In this document: piece after piece, positions 55,016 through 64,000 of the stretch
How the letters are laid out: each line of letters starts with the position of its first letter
Numbering within the stretch: position 1 is the first letter of the stretch
Made by a program: the position numbers and the translations under genes
The notes under the pieces: model-generated
The model's database searches: none
Told to the model about the DNA's origin: nothing
Seen by the model: only the letters and a program-made list of their open reading frames with translations
Origin: Mycobacterium basiliense
GTDB taxonomy: Bacteria > Actinomycetota > Actinomycetes > Mycobacteriales > Mycobacteriaceae
Assembly: GCF_900292015.1 (NCBI RefSeq)
Contig: NZ_LR130759.1
Coordinates: 310,001 to 374,000, forward strand
Direction: 5' to 3'
Length of the DNA: 64,000 nt

Positions 55016-58000
55016 CTCGCCTCCTCCAACATCGCTACGGCCACCGCCAGGCAGCGCTGCCTGACCTCCTCCCAGTCTGCCTTGGCATCGGGTTGAGGCC
55101 ACTCGTCGTCGACATCGGACGGATGCGGGTCTGCCAGTCGACGAACCAGCTGGGTGGCCATCCAGTGCCGCCTGGGTGGTTGACAACAGTAGTACCTGTC
55201 CATGCCCGCCAGCACCACGGCCGCGGTCTCGGGTTCGATGGCGTCGACCATGTCAGCAAATTCGGCATAATCACGGCTGCTGTTACGGCTCATGATCAAG
55301 TAGCCCTTGAGCCGCAACGTCTCCGCGCCGGTGGGGATCAGCAGCCGGTCGCCGGTGGGCAACTGGACATTGGTGGCCTCGAATGGGCCTCGCCGCTGAT
55401 ATCTGGTTTGCCGGGTTCCGTTGGTCAACTCCCGGCGCTCGGCGGCGGTGGCTTCGAGCGCGTCGAGGGCGACCGTGAGGCGCCCGCGCCACACGGTAAC
55501 CGGATGCACGGGGCGCTCGGTCCACGACATCGCGCGCGCGATGCCGGTGCGGTAGGCCAGGCCGACCGCCCGCCGGGCGGCCGATTGAGTGCTGGTCTTC
55601 TGCTCCGTTCCGGAGCTGTCTGGCGCACCGAAGTCGGCGATGTCGGGCCCGTCTTTGACGAGTTCTGGAACTTGCTCGGGCCCCTTGCCGTTGCGGGTGC
55701 ACCCGGTGAACGCAAGCGGGTCTGCCACGCAGATGACGTCGGGGGCGAGGTGCCTGAGCTTGGCCGCCGACTTGAGCACCACGCGCAGGTCGGCGCTGGG
55801 TGCAATCGTCGCCGCGATGTCGTCGGGAATCACCACGACGTCGGCGAGGTCGACCTCGGGTAGTGGCCGGTCGAAGTCGACCGACGGCAGCATGCGGGCC
55901 AGCCATCGGGGTAGCCACCAGTTCCACTGCGAGAACATCGCCATCAGGGCCGGCACCATGATGAGTCGCACGACGGTGGCGTCCACGGCGATGGCGACGG
56001 CGCAGGCGACGCCGATCTCGGCCACCAGCGGCATGCCGGCGAACGCGAATCCGCAGAACACCGCGATCATGATCAGGGCGGCGCTGGTGATGGTCCGTGC
56101 GCTGGTGCTCACCCCGTAGGCGACCGCATCGCGGGTCTGGCCCGTGTGCAAGAAACGCTCCCGGATTCGGGTGAGCAGGAAAATCTCGTAGTCCATGGAC
56201 AACCCAAATGTCATCGCCAGGACCAGCGGCGGCACCGTGCTGTCGATCGAACTCAGCTGTGGGAAGCCCAGTCCTTCCCCCCAGCCCCACTGGAAAATCA
56301 TGACCAGGCTGCCGTAGGCCGCCGCCACGGAGAGCAAGGTCATCAGGACGCCCTTGAACGCCAAGAACACCGAGTGGATCGAGATCAGCAGCATCAAGAA
56401 CGCGATCACGGCGACGAAGACCAGCACCAGCGGCTCGGTCTGCGCCACCCGGTCATCGAAGTCCTTGATCAGGGCCGTCGGTCCGCCCACGTCGATGTGT
56501 GCGCCGTCGGCAACCGTTGGGAGCTGGTTACGCATCCAGTCGACGGTGTGGCGGGCGCCCATGTCCTCGGGATCGACCGACAACACCGCGCTGAGCACCG
56601 CGCTACGGTTGTCGTCGGCAAACTTTGGCGGCGCCACCGAGTCGACGTTGGGGCCCTGCGCCATCTGCTGACGGATCGCGGCGATCGCGTCGCGGTGCGC
56701 CGGTGCAGACGCGTCGCCATTCGGGAACGTGACCAGCACCTGCACCGGTCCCAGCGCGCCCGGTCCAAGCGCTTGTGCCGCCGCGGAGACACCGGCCCGG
56801 ATCTCATGCGAGGAATCAAATTGGCGCAGCAGGCTGTTACCGAGCACCATCGACGTCGCCGGCAATGCCATCAGCAACAGCACGATCGACGCCGACAACG
56901 CGGTTATCCATGGCCGGCGCATTACCCAGCCGACCCAGCGAGTCCAGAATCGTGACTGGGAGCTCTCCGGCCGCCGCGACCAGTGCAGCAGCGCCGATCT
57001 CTTGGCCGCCGCCCTGGCAAAGGTGGCCAGCACGGCCGGCGTCAGGGTGGCGGAGGTCAGCATGGCCACCACGACCGCCAGGATCGCTCCGGTGGCCATC
57101 GACTTCAGCGCCGGGGTGTCGATCAGGTAGATGCCGGTCAGTGAGGCGACGACGGTCATGCCGGACAGCACCACCGCCAGCCCGGAGGTGGCCATGGCGG
57201 CGTCGACGGCCTCCTGCGGCTGACGGCCGGAACGCAGCTCCTCCCGGAAGCGCATCAGGATGAACAGCGAGTAGTCGACGGCCAGTGCGATGCCGAACAT
57301 CGACACCGTCGATGTCACGAACACCGACATCGTGGTGTGCATCGACAACGCATAGACCAAACCCATGGTCACCACGACCGTGCAAATGCCGAGGGTCAAC
57401 GGGATAGCCGCGGCGGCGAGCGAGCCGAAGACCGCCAGCAAGACGATCAGAATTATGGGCAGGTTCCAGCGTTCCGCGGCGGCGATGTCGTGCTTGGTGT
57501 TTGCCGCCGCGGCCGCGCTCAGGGCACCTTGGCCGATGACGTATAGCCGCACCCGGCCATCCGCCGTTTGACCGGGTTTGTCACCGGTCACCCCAACTCG
57601 TGCGCGCAGCTTCTTGGCGAGGTCGCTGGTGCCGGCGTTGCGGGCGTCCAATCGCAACGACACCACATACGGCCGGTCGGGTTGCGGCGGCCGTTGGGTA
57701 GGGTTGGGCACTTCCGATACGCCCGGAAACTCGCTGGCGATGCGCCGCAGCTGCGCCACCGCGTCGTTGATGTCTTGGTAGCTGGCATCCGGGCGGGGGG
57801 TCGCCACCAACGCCAACGACGATGCGCCCTGGTCGGGGTATTGGGCGACCAGGACATCGTGGACCTGCAGCGACTGCGAGCCGGTTACCTCAAAGCCACC
57901 GCCGGTCAGATTCCCGGACTGCGTCATGGCCAGATAGATTGCCGGGACCAGTGCGAGCAACCAGCCTGTGAAAACCAACCAGCGGAATCTGCGTAGGTTG

Positions 58001-58017
58001 CGGCTTAGGCGCATCAT
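55012..58017 (-). CDS. mmpL11: RND-type lipid transporter MmpL11
   Basis: A 1001-residue MmpL protein, longer than the M. tuberculosis form. Twelve helices are arranged in two halves, with proton-relay signatures GIALAVDYSLFILMRFREEL and MTFGLSMDYEIFLLTRIRERF (Asp-Tyr pairs). A long C-terminal cytoplasmic domain follows from about residue 700. MmpL11 exports monomeromycolyl diacylglycerol and mycolate wax esters for biofilm and surface lipids. The 182 bp upstream contain no gene, although M. tuberculosis has Rv0203 there. Confidence 0.92.
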   Translation of the reverse strand: MMRLSRNLRRFRWLVFTGWLLALVPAIYLAMTQSGNLTGGGFEVTGSQSLQVHDVLVAQYPDQGASSLALVATPRPDASYQDINDAVAQLRRIASEFPGVSEVPNPTQRPPQPDRPYVVSLRLDARNAGTSDLAKKLRARVGVTGDKPGQTADGRVRLYVIGQGALSAAAAANTKHDIAAAERWNLPIILIVLLAVFGSLAAAAIPLTLGICTVVVTMGLVYALSMHTTMSVFVTSTVSMFGIALAVDYSLFILMRFREELRSGRQPQEAVDAAMATSGLAVVLSGMTVVASLTGIYLIDTPALKSMATGAILAVVVAMLTSATLTPAVLATFARAAAKRSALLHWSRRPESSQSRFWTRWVGWVMRRPWITALSASIVLLLMALPATSMVLGNSLLRQFDSSHEIRAGVSAAAQALGPGALGPVQVLVTFPNGDASAPAHRDAIAAIRQQMAQGPNVDSVAPPKFADDNRSAVLSAVLSVDPEDMGARHTVDWMRNQLPTVADGAHIDVGGPTALIKDFDDRVAQTEPLVLVFVAVIAFLMLLISIHSVFLAFKGVLMTLLSVAAAYGSLVMIFQWGWGEGLGFPQLSSIDSTVPPLVLAMTFGLSMDYEIFLLTRIRERFLHTGQTRDAVAYGVSTSARTITSAALIMIAVFCGFAFAGMPLVAEIGVACAVAIAVDATVVRLIMVPALMAMFSQWNWWLPRWLARMLPSVDFDRPLPEVDLADVVVIPDDIAATIAPSADLRVVLKSAAKLRHLAPDVICVADPLAFTGCTRNGKGPEQVPELVKDGPDIADFGAPDSSGTEQKTSTQSAARRAVGLAYRTGIARAMSWTERPVHPVTVWRGRLTVALDALEATAAERRELTNGTRQTRYQRRGPFEATNVQLPTGDRLLIPTGAETLRLKGYLIMSRNSSRDYAEFADMVDAIEPETAAVVLAGMDRYYCCQPPRRHWMATQLVRRLADPHPSDVDDEWPQPDAKADWEEVRQRCLAVAVAMLEEAR

Positions 58018-58199
58018 GAACTGCTGGATGGTATCTCCCCGTTTTTCTCACGCAGTGCGTGCACGCGAGCCTACCGCAGGGCGACCCGGTCTAGGTCCGA
58101 TTATTGGTTGCTGAGCTGCAACAACGCCGACACCGCCAGAGGCCGCCCGCGGTCGGCGGACCGCCTCGAGGTCCGCCACCGACCGACGCACCCGATGAG

Positions 58200-59438
58200 C
58201 TAGCGGGACTGACCGCAATCGCTTTGGGCGCCATACTCGGGCGGTGGCAACGGACCCTGAAGCGCCGTGTCGACGGGGTCGTCGTAAAAATCGGCCGGGA
58301 CGTTGATGACGCGTCCCAGGCCTGGATCGGTCGGGGGATCGTCGGTGTCTGAGCCCGCGGTTTTCTCGGTGCGAAACACGAAGAAAAACACCACCCACCC
58401 GATCGCGGCGATGAACAGCCAGCTGATCAGCCGGTAGATCAGCATCGCCGAGATGGCATTAGGTAGGGCCATGCCGCTCGAGACCAGGCCCGGCACCAGT
58501 ACAGCCTCGACGACCAGCAGACCACCGGGCATCAACGGAATGGTCCCGACTGCGCGGGCCGCCGCGTAGGCAACCGTCAACCCGGCGACCGAGGCGTGGT
58601 CGCCGGCGGCGTAAGCGGCAAAGCCCAGGCACGCGACATCGGCGATCCAGTTCAATAGCGACCAGCTGAACGCCACCCCCAAGTCACGCCGGCTCAGGCT
58701 CACCGATTCGAGCTGGATGAGTATCTGACGCCATTTCTCCAACCCGGTCTCGGCCTCGCGGCCCCGGATCGAGTTGACCCACGACAGCACTCGGCAGCCG
58801 ATGCCCTCAAGCAACTCCGGACGGGAGGCCACCGCCTGGGCGAGCAGCAGCAACGCGAGAAACCCGCCCAGGGTGAAAAGCAGCGAGAACGGGTTGTTCT
58901 TCGCGCCCAGGAAGAACGCGCCGCCCAGGCCGAGCAGCGCCAGTCCCACCGCCTGTAGCACCCCCGACATCACCAGCTGCCACGACGCCACCACCGTCGA
59001 GGCGCCCCATATCCGCTGCTGTCGGAGCAGGAAGGTGGCAGACAACACCGGACCGCCGGGAAGCGTGGTGCTCAGCGAGTTGGCCGCGTAGAAGGCGGCT
59101 TCCGACCGCAACTGTTTGACGTGGACGCCCGCGGATTTCAGCAGCGTGCGCTGGATTTGGGCGAAACTGTGCATCGATGCTGCCGCGGCTCCCATCGCCG
59201 CCAGCAGCCACCACCATTTGGCCTGATACATGCTCATCCAGGCTTTGGCCAGCTGGTCCCACCCCAGCGCCACCTCGACGGCAAGCACGATGGACACGAT
59301 GCCCAGCACGACCCACCGGATCCACCAGTACTTGCCGCGCGGTGGGTCACCACCGCACGCGGCGGCTGGCCCCACCCGCTTGCGGGTGAGCACGCCCACG
59401 CGCTGGCGAGGTTTGCGGACCGAGGCGTCGTATGACAC
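58200..59438 (-). CDS. LPG synthase-TM/YbhN-like membrane protein, Rv0204c-like
   Basis: A 412-residue protein with about eight membrane helices and the family motifs SLSTTLPGGPVLSATFLLRQQ near residues 120-140 and GTIPLMPGGLLVVEAVL near 305-320. This is the flippase-like domain of lysyl-phosphatidylglycerol synthases, without the synthase domain. GTG 59438 gives exactly the M. tuberculosis length; an ATG at 59537 would add 33 residues. It lies near mmpL11 and mmpL3, suggesting a role in envelope lipid handling. Confidence 0.85.
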   Translation of the reverse strand: MSYDASVRKPRQRVGVLTRKRVGPAAACGGDPPRGKYWWIRWVVLGIVSIVLAVEVALGWDQLAKAWMSMYQAKWWWLLAAMGAAAASMHSFAQIQRTLLKSAGVHVKQLRSEAAFYAANSLSTTLPGGPVLSATFLLRQQRIWGASTVVASWQLVMSGVLQAVGLALLGLGGAFFLGAKNNPFSLLFTLGGFLALLLLAQAVASRPELLEGIGCRVLSWVNSIRGREAETGLEKWRQILIQLESVSLSRRDLGVAFSWSLLNWIADVACLGFAAYAAGDHASVAGLTVAYAAARAVGTIPLMPGGLLVVEAVLVPGLVSSGMALPNAISAMLIYRLISWLFIAAIGWVVFFFVFRTEKTAGSDTDDPPTDPGLGRVINVPADFYDDPVDTALQGPLPPPEYGAQSDCGQSR

Positions 59439-59530
59439 CGAATAAGGGTAACCGTGCACCTGGTGCAACGATCGCCGCACGTCGCGGACTGTGTCGGGCT
59501 CGTTCTGGGGTCGTGACCGGATCGTGCCGG

Positions 59531-59571
59531 CGATCACGAACGATCACTCAGCAACGATCACCAACGATCAC
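59531..59571. repeat. Four phased CGATCAC direct repeats
   Basis: CGATCAC occurs at 59531, 59541, 59555 and 59565, spaced 10, 14 and 10 bases. They lie between the divergent Rv0204c-like and Rv0205-like genes. Roughly helical phasing suggests a protein-binding array. Confidence 0.75.
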
Positions 59572-59653
59572 CAGGCGAGGCCGCCCGACACGGCCGACCA
59601 TTCGGTCAGGATTCGCGCCCGGCAAGCCCGAGGCACCCGGCTAGGCTTGCCGG

Positions 59654-60805
59654 ATGTCGGCAAGCCTCGACGATGCATCGGTAGTTCCTCTGGTCCGTAA
59701 GACCGCAGCGTGGTCGTGGCGTTTGTTGGTCATCCTGGCGGCGGCCGTGGCGCTGTTGTTGGTCATCAAGAAGCTCGAAATCATTGTCGTTCCGGTGTTG
59801 CTGGCGCTAATGCTGAGCGCGCTGTTGGTGCCGGTGGTGGACTGGCTGGACCACCGAGGGGTGCCCCGCGGGGTGGCGGTGGCGCTGGTGTTGTTGGGGG
59901 GGTTCGCGGTCCTGGGCGGCCTGCTGGCGTTCGTCATCAGTCAGTTCATCGTTGGTTTGCCGGATCTGGTCGAGCAGGTGGAGCACAGCATCGACTCCAG
60001 TCGCCGATGGCTGATCGAGGGGCCGGCGCACCTGCGCCGCGAACAGATTGAGAACGCCGGCAATGCCGCCATCGAGGCGTTGCGCAGCCATCAAGCGAAG
60101 TTGACCAGCGGCGCGATCTCCACCGCGGCGGCCATCACCGAGTTATTGACCGCGGCGGTATTGGTGCTGTTCACGCTCATTTTCTTCCTTTACGGGGGGC
60201 GCAATATCTGGCAGTACGTCGCCAAGGTCATTCCCGCCGAGTCGCGGCAAAAGGTGCTCGATGCCGGGCGCGCCGGGTACGGGTCGTTGATCGGTTACGT
60301 GCGCGCCACCTTCCTGGTGGCGTTGACCGATGCCGCCGGTGTCGGTGCGGGGTTGGCGGTCATGGGGATCCCGCTCGCGTTGCCGCTTGCGTCGTTGGTG
60401 TTCCTGGGTGCCTTCATTCCGCTGATCGGTGCCCTGGTCTCGGGTTTGGTGGCGGTGGTGGTCGCGTTGCTGGCCAAGGGCATCGTGTACGCGTTGATCA
60501 CCCTCGGTTTGCTCATCACGGTGAACCAACTGGAGGCGCATTTGCTGCAGCCGCTGGTGATGGGGCGCGCGGTGTCGATCCACCCGCTGGGGGTGGTGTT
60601 AGCCATATCCACCGGTGGGGTGCTCGCCGGGATCATCGGGGCCCTGCTGGCCGTTCCGACGGTCGCCTTCCTCAACAACGCGATGAAGGTGCTCCTGGCC
60701 AAGGATCCGGCCGTGGCAGCCGAACAGCAGGCCGAGGATGCCCCGGCGCTGGTCGCCGCCGAACCCGATGACCCCGATGCCGGCGCTGGCCAGGGGCCCG
60801 ACTAG
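59654..60805 (+). CDS. AI-2E family transporter, Rv0205-like
   Basis: A 383-residue membrane protein of the AI-2E/TqsA (PerM) family. Two N-terminal helix pairs ([42 protein letters not shown]) lead to a soluble loop ([13 protein letters not shown]) and a C-terminal membrane half with [22 protein letters not shown]. The C-terminal tail is acidic. The transported molecule is unknown. It converges with mmpL3. Confidence 0.87.
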   Translation: MSASLDDASVVPLVRKTAAWSWRLLVILAAAVALLLVIKKLEIIVVPVLLALMLSALLVPVVDWLDHRGVPRGVAVALVLLGGFAVLGGLLAFVISQFIVGLPDLVEQVEHSIDSSRRWLIEGPAHLRREQIENAGNAAIEALRSHQAKLTSGAISTAAAITELLTAAVLVLFTLIFFLYGGRNIWQYVAKVIPAESRQKVLDAGRAGYGSLIGYVRATFLVALTDAAGVGAGLAVMGIPLALPLASLVFLGAFIPLIGALVSGLVAVVVALLAKGIVYALITLGLLITVNQLEAHLLQPLVMGRAVSIHPLGVVLAISTGGVLAGIIGALLAVPTVAFLNNAMKVLLAKDPAVAAEQQAEDAPALVAAEPDDPDAGAGQGPD

Positions 60806-60816
60806 GCGCCGCGGAC

Positions 60817-63711
60817 CTACAAGCGTCCCTCACGTCGCAGCAGATCCTGCGCGCTCAGGCCGCCGGCACCGCGGCGGCGCTGACGCGGATTTTCTGCGCC
60901 GTTCTCCGCGCCTTTGCCACCCCGCGCGTTGAGCTGCTCGGTCGCGGCCTCGCTGTCGGTGCCCTCGGGGCGTTGGATCGGCAACGCCGCCGTTGGATCC
61001 GCTGGATCGCCGGCCGGCTCGTCGGACCGATTCCGCGGAACGGGCATGGCCCGGGTCTGACCGGCCGAGGGCGCCGGTGGGGGCGAGGGCGCCGGTGGGG
61101 GCGGGGGCGGTACCGGTGCCGGTGGTCGTGTCGGCGATGACGACGGCGGCGCCGAGGGCCGGCCACTCACACCGCGCGCCGGCGGCTTGCCGGGCGTGGT
61201 GAGACGAGTGGTCGGCGGTTCGCTGGGCTGGTTGGGCTTGACCTGGATCTGCTTGGTCCCGGCACTGGACGGCCCGCTCTGCGCCGGGCCCAGCTCCGGA
61301 CGGGCGCTGGTGCCCGAGACCTGCCGGGCCGACTCCGGGGGGGACGGGTGCGTGGGGTCGTGGGCTGGGCGCGGGGTGGCGGCGACCAGCCCCGCAGTCA
61401 CGGGGGGCCGACCGCTGCTCACCGGCCGCTTGCGCTCATCGGGCAGGTGTATTTCCCCCAACCCGATCCGGGTCTGCAGCCGCCGCATCCAGCGCGGTGC
61501 CCACCAGCAGTCGTCGCCGAGCAGTTTCATCACCGACGGCACCAAGAACATCCGCACCACGGTCGCGTCCAACAGCAGTGCCGCCATCAACCCGAACGCC
61601 AGGTACTTCATCATCACCAGATCGGAGAACACGAACGAGCCTGCGACCACGGCCAGCACCAGCGCGGCTGCCGTGATGAGGCGCCCGGTGGTTGCCGTGC
61701 CGATCCGGATGGCCTCCTGAGTGGACATGCCGTTTTCCCGTGCCTCGACCATCCGCGAGACCAGGAACACCTCATAGTCGGTGGCCAACCCGTATCCCAC
61801 CGCGACAACCAGCGCAATGACGGGCGCGGTCAGTGGGGTGGCGGTGAAGTTCAGCACGCCCGACCCGTGCCCGTCGACGAATATCCACGTCAAGATGCCC
61901 ATGGTGGACCCGAGCGTCAGTGCGCTCATCACCGCCGCCTTGATCGGAAGCACCACCGAACCGAATGCCAGGAACATCAGCAACGTGGTGGTCGTGAGCA
62001 GGATGACCAGCATGGCGGGCATGTTGTCGAACAGGCTGTGGATCGAATCCTGTTCCAGCGCGGGTGTGCCGCCGACGTATATGTCGATCCCCTTGGGGGG
62101 CGTGATCGCGCGCAGCTCGTCGAGTTTCTTCGCCGCGTCACCGGGGTTGGTCAACCCGTTCTGCAGGACCCGGACCGACGGATCCTTCGATCCGCCCGGT
62201 GCCTGCGAGCGCTCCTGCCACATGTTGGCGGGGTCGTTGTCCGGCTCGATAAACCCACTGATCGCCATCGCCTTGCTACGGATGTCCGCGATCTGCCCGT
62301 CGGTGACGGGCTGGTGATTGGTGCTCTGAATGACCAGGGTCAGCGGATTGGTGCGGTACCCGGGAAAGAGCTTGTCGAAGTGCTCCTGGGACTGGCGCAC
62401 CGCATTATCGGGTGGCAGATACTTCTCGCTCATGCCGCCGAGTGAGAGGTTGAACAGCGGGATGACCAGCAAAATCATCCCGATGACTATGGGGATGGCG
62501 AACATCAGCGGCCGCTTCATCACGAAGTTGGTGAGATTTCCCCAGAAGCCGGCCTCGACCTCTTCGCGGGTCTTGGTTTTCTGCAGGCGGTCGGCCAGCC
62601 AGTTCAGGTAGGCCCGCGACACCTTCCAGTTGCGCAGGAACGGCACCCGGAACGCGGTCCGCACGCCGAGCGCGTCGACGTGCCTGCCGAGCACGCCCAG
62701 GCAGGCCGGCAGCAAGGTGATCGACAGCAGGGCGGCCAGGCCGACGGCGGCCAGCAAGGCGTAGGTCAGCGACTTCACGAAGCCCTGGGGCAACATCAGC
62801 AGGCTGGCCCCGGAGGCCATGATCAGCACCGCTGAGAAAGCAACAGTTCGTCCCGCGGTCATGACCGTGCGCCGTACCGCGGTCTCGGTGTCGTAGCCTT
62901 CGGCGATCTCTTCCCGGAACCGGCTCACCACGAATAGCCCATAGTCCACCGCGATACCGAGACCGATCAGCGAGACGACGGGTTGAGCGAAGAAGTGCAC
63001 CGGTCCGAACACGGCAATCAGCCGCAAGATACCCAAGGCGCCCGCGATGCTGAGCCCGCCCACCATCACCGGAAGGCAGGCCGCGACGGCGCCGCCGAAC
63101 ACCAGGAACAGCACCACGGCCACCAGCGGCAGGGCCAGCACTTCCATCCGTCGCTGGTCGGTGGCGATGGTGCCGGTCAGCGCTTCGGCCACCGGCTCAA
63201 GGCCAGCGAGCTGAACCGTGCCGCCGTCGAGCTTCTGCAGGGAAGGCGCGATGTCCTTGTAGTTGTTCAGGATGGTGTCGTCGTCGTCGCCCTTAAGCGG
63301 AATCGACACAAAGGTGTACTTCTTGTCCTCCGTCGCCATCCCCTTGATGACCGGGCTGGTGCTGTCGGGTGCTCTCAGGTAGCCGGCCCATCCCAGGACT
63401 TGGTCGGCGTGGTCGGACACGAACTGGTTGAGCTGGTCGGTGATCTTTTTCGACCAAGCCGGGTCGTTGACAGTCTTGCCGTCGGGGGCTTGGAAGATGG
63501 CCACGATATGGCCGGTTCGGTCGCGCCCGTAGACCTGGTCACCCAGCACAGAGGCTTTCACCGATTGGCTGCCGTCGTCGTAAAACCCGCTCTGTGTGAC
63601 GTGGTTACCCAGGCTCAGCCCGAAAACGCCGCCGCCGAGGCACAGAGCCACCGTGACGCCGATTACGATGAACCGGTAGCGGTACACAGTTCGACCCCAC
63701 CAGGCGAACAC
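60817..63711 (-). CDS. mmpL3: Trehalose monomycolate transporter MmpL3
   Basis: A 964-residue RND transporter, essential in mycobacteria for exporting trehalose monomycolate to the cell wall. The first proton-relay pair is Asp256-Tyr257 in GIAVDYGLFVVSRFREE; the second is in GYGLATDYEVFLVSRM. Two periplasmic porter domains and 12 helices are present. The C-terminal 220 residues are a disordered Pro/Gly-rich tail (VPPPPPPAPSPPPAP). The ATG lies near the start of the membrane segment. Confidence 0.95.
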   Translation of the reverse strand: MFAWWGRTVYRYRFIVIGVTVALCLGGGVFGLSLGNHVTQSGFYDDGSQSVKASVLGDQVYGRDRTGHIVAIFQAPDGKTVNDPAWSKKITDQLNQFVSDHADQVLGWAGYLRAPDSTSPVIKGMATEDKKYTFVSIPLKGDDDDTILNNYKDIAPSLQKLDGGTVQLAGLEPVAEALTGTIATDQRRMEVLALPLVAVVLFLVFGGAVAACLPVMVGGLSIAGALGILRLIAVFGPVHFFAQPVVSLIGLGIAVDYGLFVVSRFREEIAEGYDTETAVRRTVMTAGRTVAFSAVLIMASGASLLMLPQGFVKSLTYALLAAVGLAALLSITLLPACLGVLGRHVDALGVRTAFRVPFLRNWKVSRAYLNWLADRLQKTKTREEVEAGFWGNLTNFVMKRPLMFAIPIVIGMILLVIPLFNLSLGGMSEKYLPPDNAVRQSQEHFDKLFPGYRTNPLTLVIQSTNHQPVTDGQIADIRSKAMAISGFIEPDNDPANMWQERSQAPGGSKDPSVRVLQNGLTNPGDAAKKLDELRAITPPKGIDIYVGGTPALEQDSIHSLFDNMPAMLVILLTTTTLLMFLAFGSVVLPIKAAVMSALTLGSTMGILTWIFVDGHGSGVLNFTATPLTAPVIALVVAVGYGLATDYEVFLVSRMVEARENGMSTQEAIRIGTATTGRLITAAALVLAVVAGSFVFSDLVMMKYLAFGLMAALLLDATVVRMFLVPSVMKLLGDDCWWAPRWMRRLQTRIGLGEIHLPDERKRPVSSGRPPVTAGLVAATPRPAHDPTHPSPPESARQVSGTSARPELGPAQSGPSSAGTKQIQVKPNQPSEPPTTRLTTPGKPPARGVSGRPSAPPSSSPTRPPAPVPPPPPPAPSPPPAPSAGQTRAMPVPRNRSDEPAGDPADPTAALPIQRPEGTDSEAATEQLNARGGKGAENGAENPRQRRRGAGGLSAQDLLRREGRL

Positions 63712-63804
63712 GTAAGCTCCTTACTGGATCGTTACCGACCCGCGCACTGCATTGCTCTGCTTTTCGATTGTCAGACGCTCGGTCTTCTCAGACGCGAGGT
63801 CTGT

Positions 63805-64000
63805 TCATATACGCGAGGTCAACAGCGAGGACAGCGGCCGGAAAGGCTGCAGCCAAGCCCCCTGCTCAGGTAGCGAATCAAGGCCGATTCGCGGGAGCGG
63901 CTCCCGGAAAACACCAGGAATGTCCTCCAGGTCGACGAACTCCAAGGTATCCGACGCTAGCGCCCAACTAGCGTGTTCACGAAATCCAAGCACTTGAACT
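63805..64000 (-). CDS. 3' end of an Rv0207c-like gene (partial)
   Basis: The minus-strand frame is open from the stop at 63805 to the window edge and continues upstream. About 64 C-terminal residues are visible (EFVDLEDIPGVFREPLPRIG). By position it corresponds to Rv0207c, which follows mmpL3 in M. tuberculosis. No domain can be assigned from this part. Confidence 0.6.
   Translation of the reverse strand, partial: VQVLGFREHASWALASDTLEFVDLEDIPGVFREPLPRIGLDSLPEQGAWLQPFRPLSSLLTSRI

Noticed and set aside
54640..55863. A 407-codon plus-strand frame opposite the mmpL11 3' end
   Set aside because: It is Arg/Gly-rich with no domain and overlaps two syntenic genes on the minus strand.

Overview
The window is high-GC actinobacterial DNA. 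It is recognisably the genome section that in Mycobacterium tuberculosis runs from about Rv0162c to Rv0207c: mce1, sigG, bglS, mymT, ilvD, ricR, zmp1, mmpL11, mmpL3. Gene order, overlapping GTGA/ATGA junctions, a PE_PGRS gene and the copper metallothionein point to a slow-growing Mycobacterium. The gene content differs from M. tuberculosis at several places, so I read it as a related non-tuberculous species. I do not name the species.

Positions 1-11,050 hold an accessory acyl-CoA/lipid catabolic cluster not found at this place in M. tuberculosis: thioesterase, F420-type oxidoreductase, acyl-CoA dehydrogenase, DUF427 protein, APH-fold kinase homologue, iron-type alcohol dehydrogenase, CoA-transferase, hypothetical protein, SDR remnant, frameshifted flavin monooxygenase and HSL-type esterase. 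Four copies of one 28-bp dyad (TTTACA-N14-TGTCACGC type) sit in front of its transcription units and look like the operator of a shared regulator. Parts of the cluster are decaying: a 5'-truncated SDR and a monooxygenase with two compensating frameshifts. A relic of a zinc alcohol dehydrogenase (the adhE1 position) follows at about 12.2-12.6 kb.

Positions 12,569-29,248 carry the mce1 lipid-import locus: a thioesterase, a SRPBCC protein, the GntR regulator mce1R, fadD5, the two YrbE permeases, six Mce proteins (mce1A-F, the fifth a lipoprotein) and four Mam proteins, nearly all overlapping or abutting. Positions 29,277-39,522 hold lprO, a YhgE-like membrane protein, a pirin, an inserted alpha/beta hydrolase, sigG with a PafBC/RecA-independent DNA-damage promoter, a monoacylglycerol lipase, two Rv0184/Rv0185-like genes and a GH3 glucosidase.

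Positions 39,559-45,583 form a copper island: mymT and ricR each have a TACCC-N5-GGGTA RicR box. A 1112-residue PE_PGRS gene lies between mymT and ilvD where M. tuberculosis has Rv0187/Rv0188. Downstream are an MFS exporter, an L,D-transpeptidase, a TetR gene with an operator overlapping its start codon, a molybdopterin oxidoreductase, zmp1, omamA/omamB homologues, an Rv0201c homologue, mmpL11, a flippase-like protein, an AI-2E family transporter, mmpL3 and the 3' end of an Rv0207c-like gene. The heme carrier gene Rv0203, expected between mmpL11 and the Rv0204c homologue, is absent. No tRNA, rRNA, insertion sequence or CRISPR array was seen.
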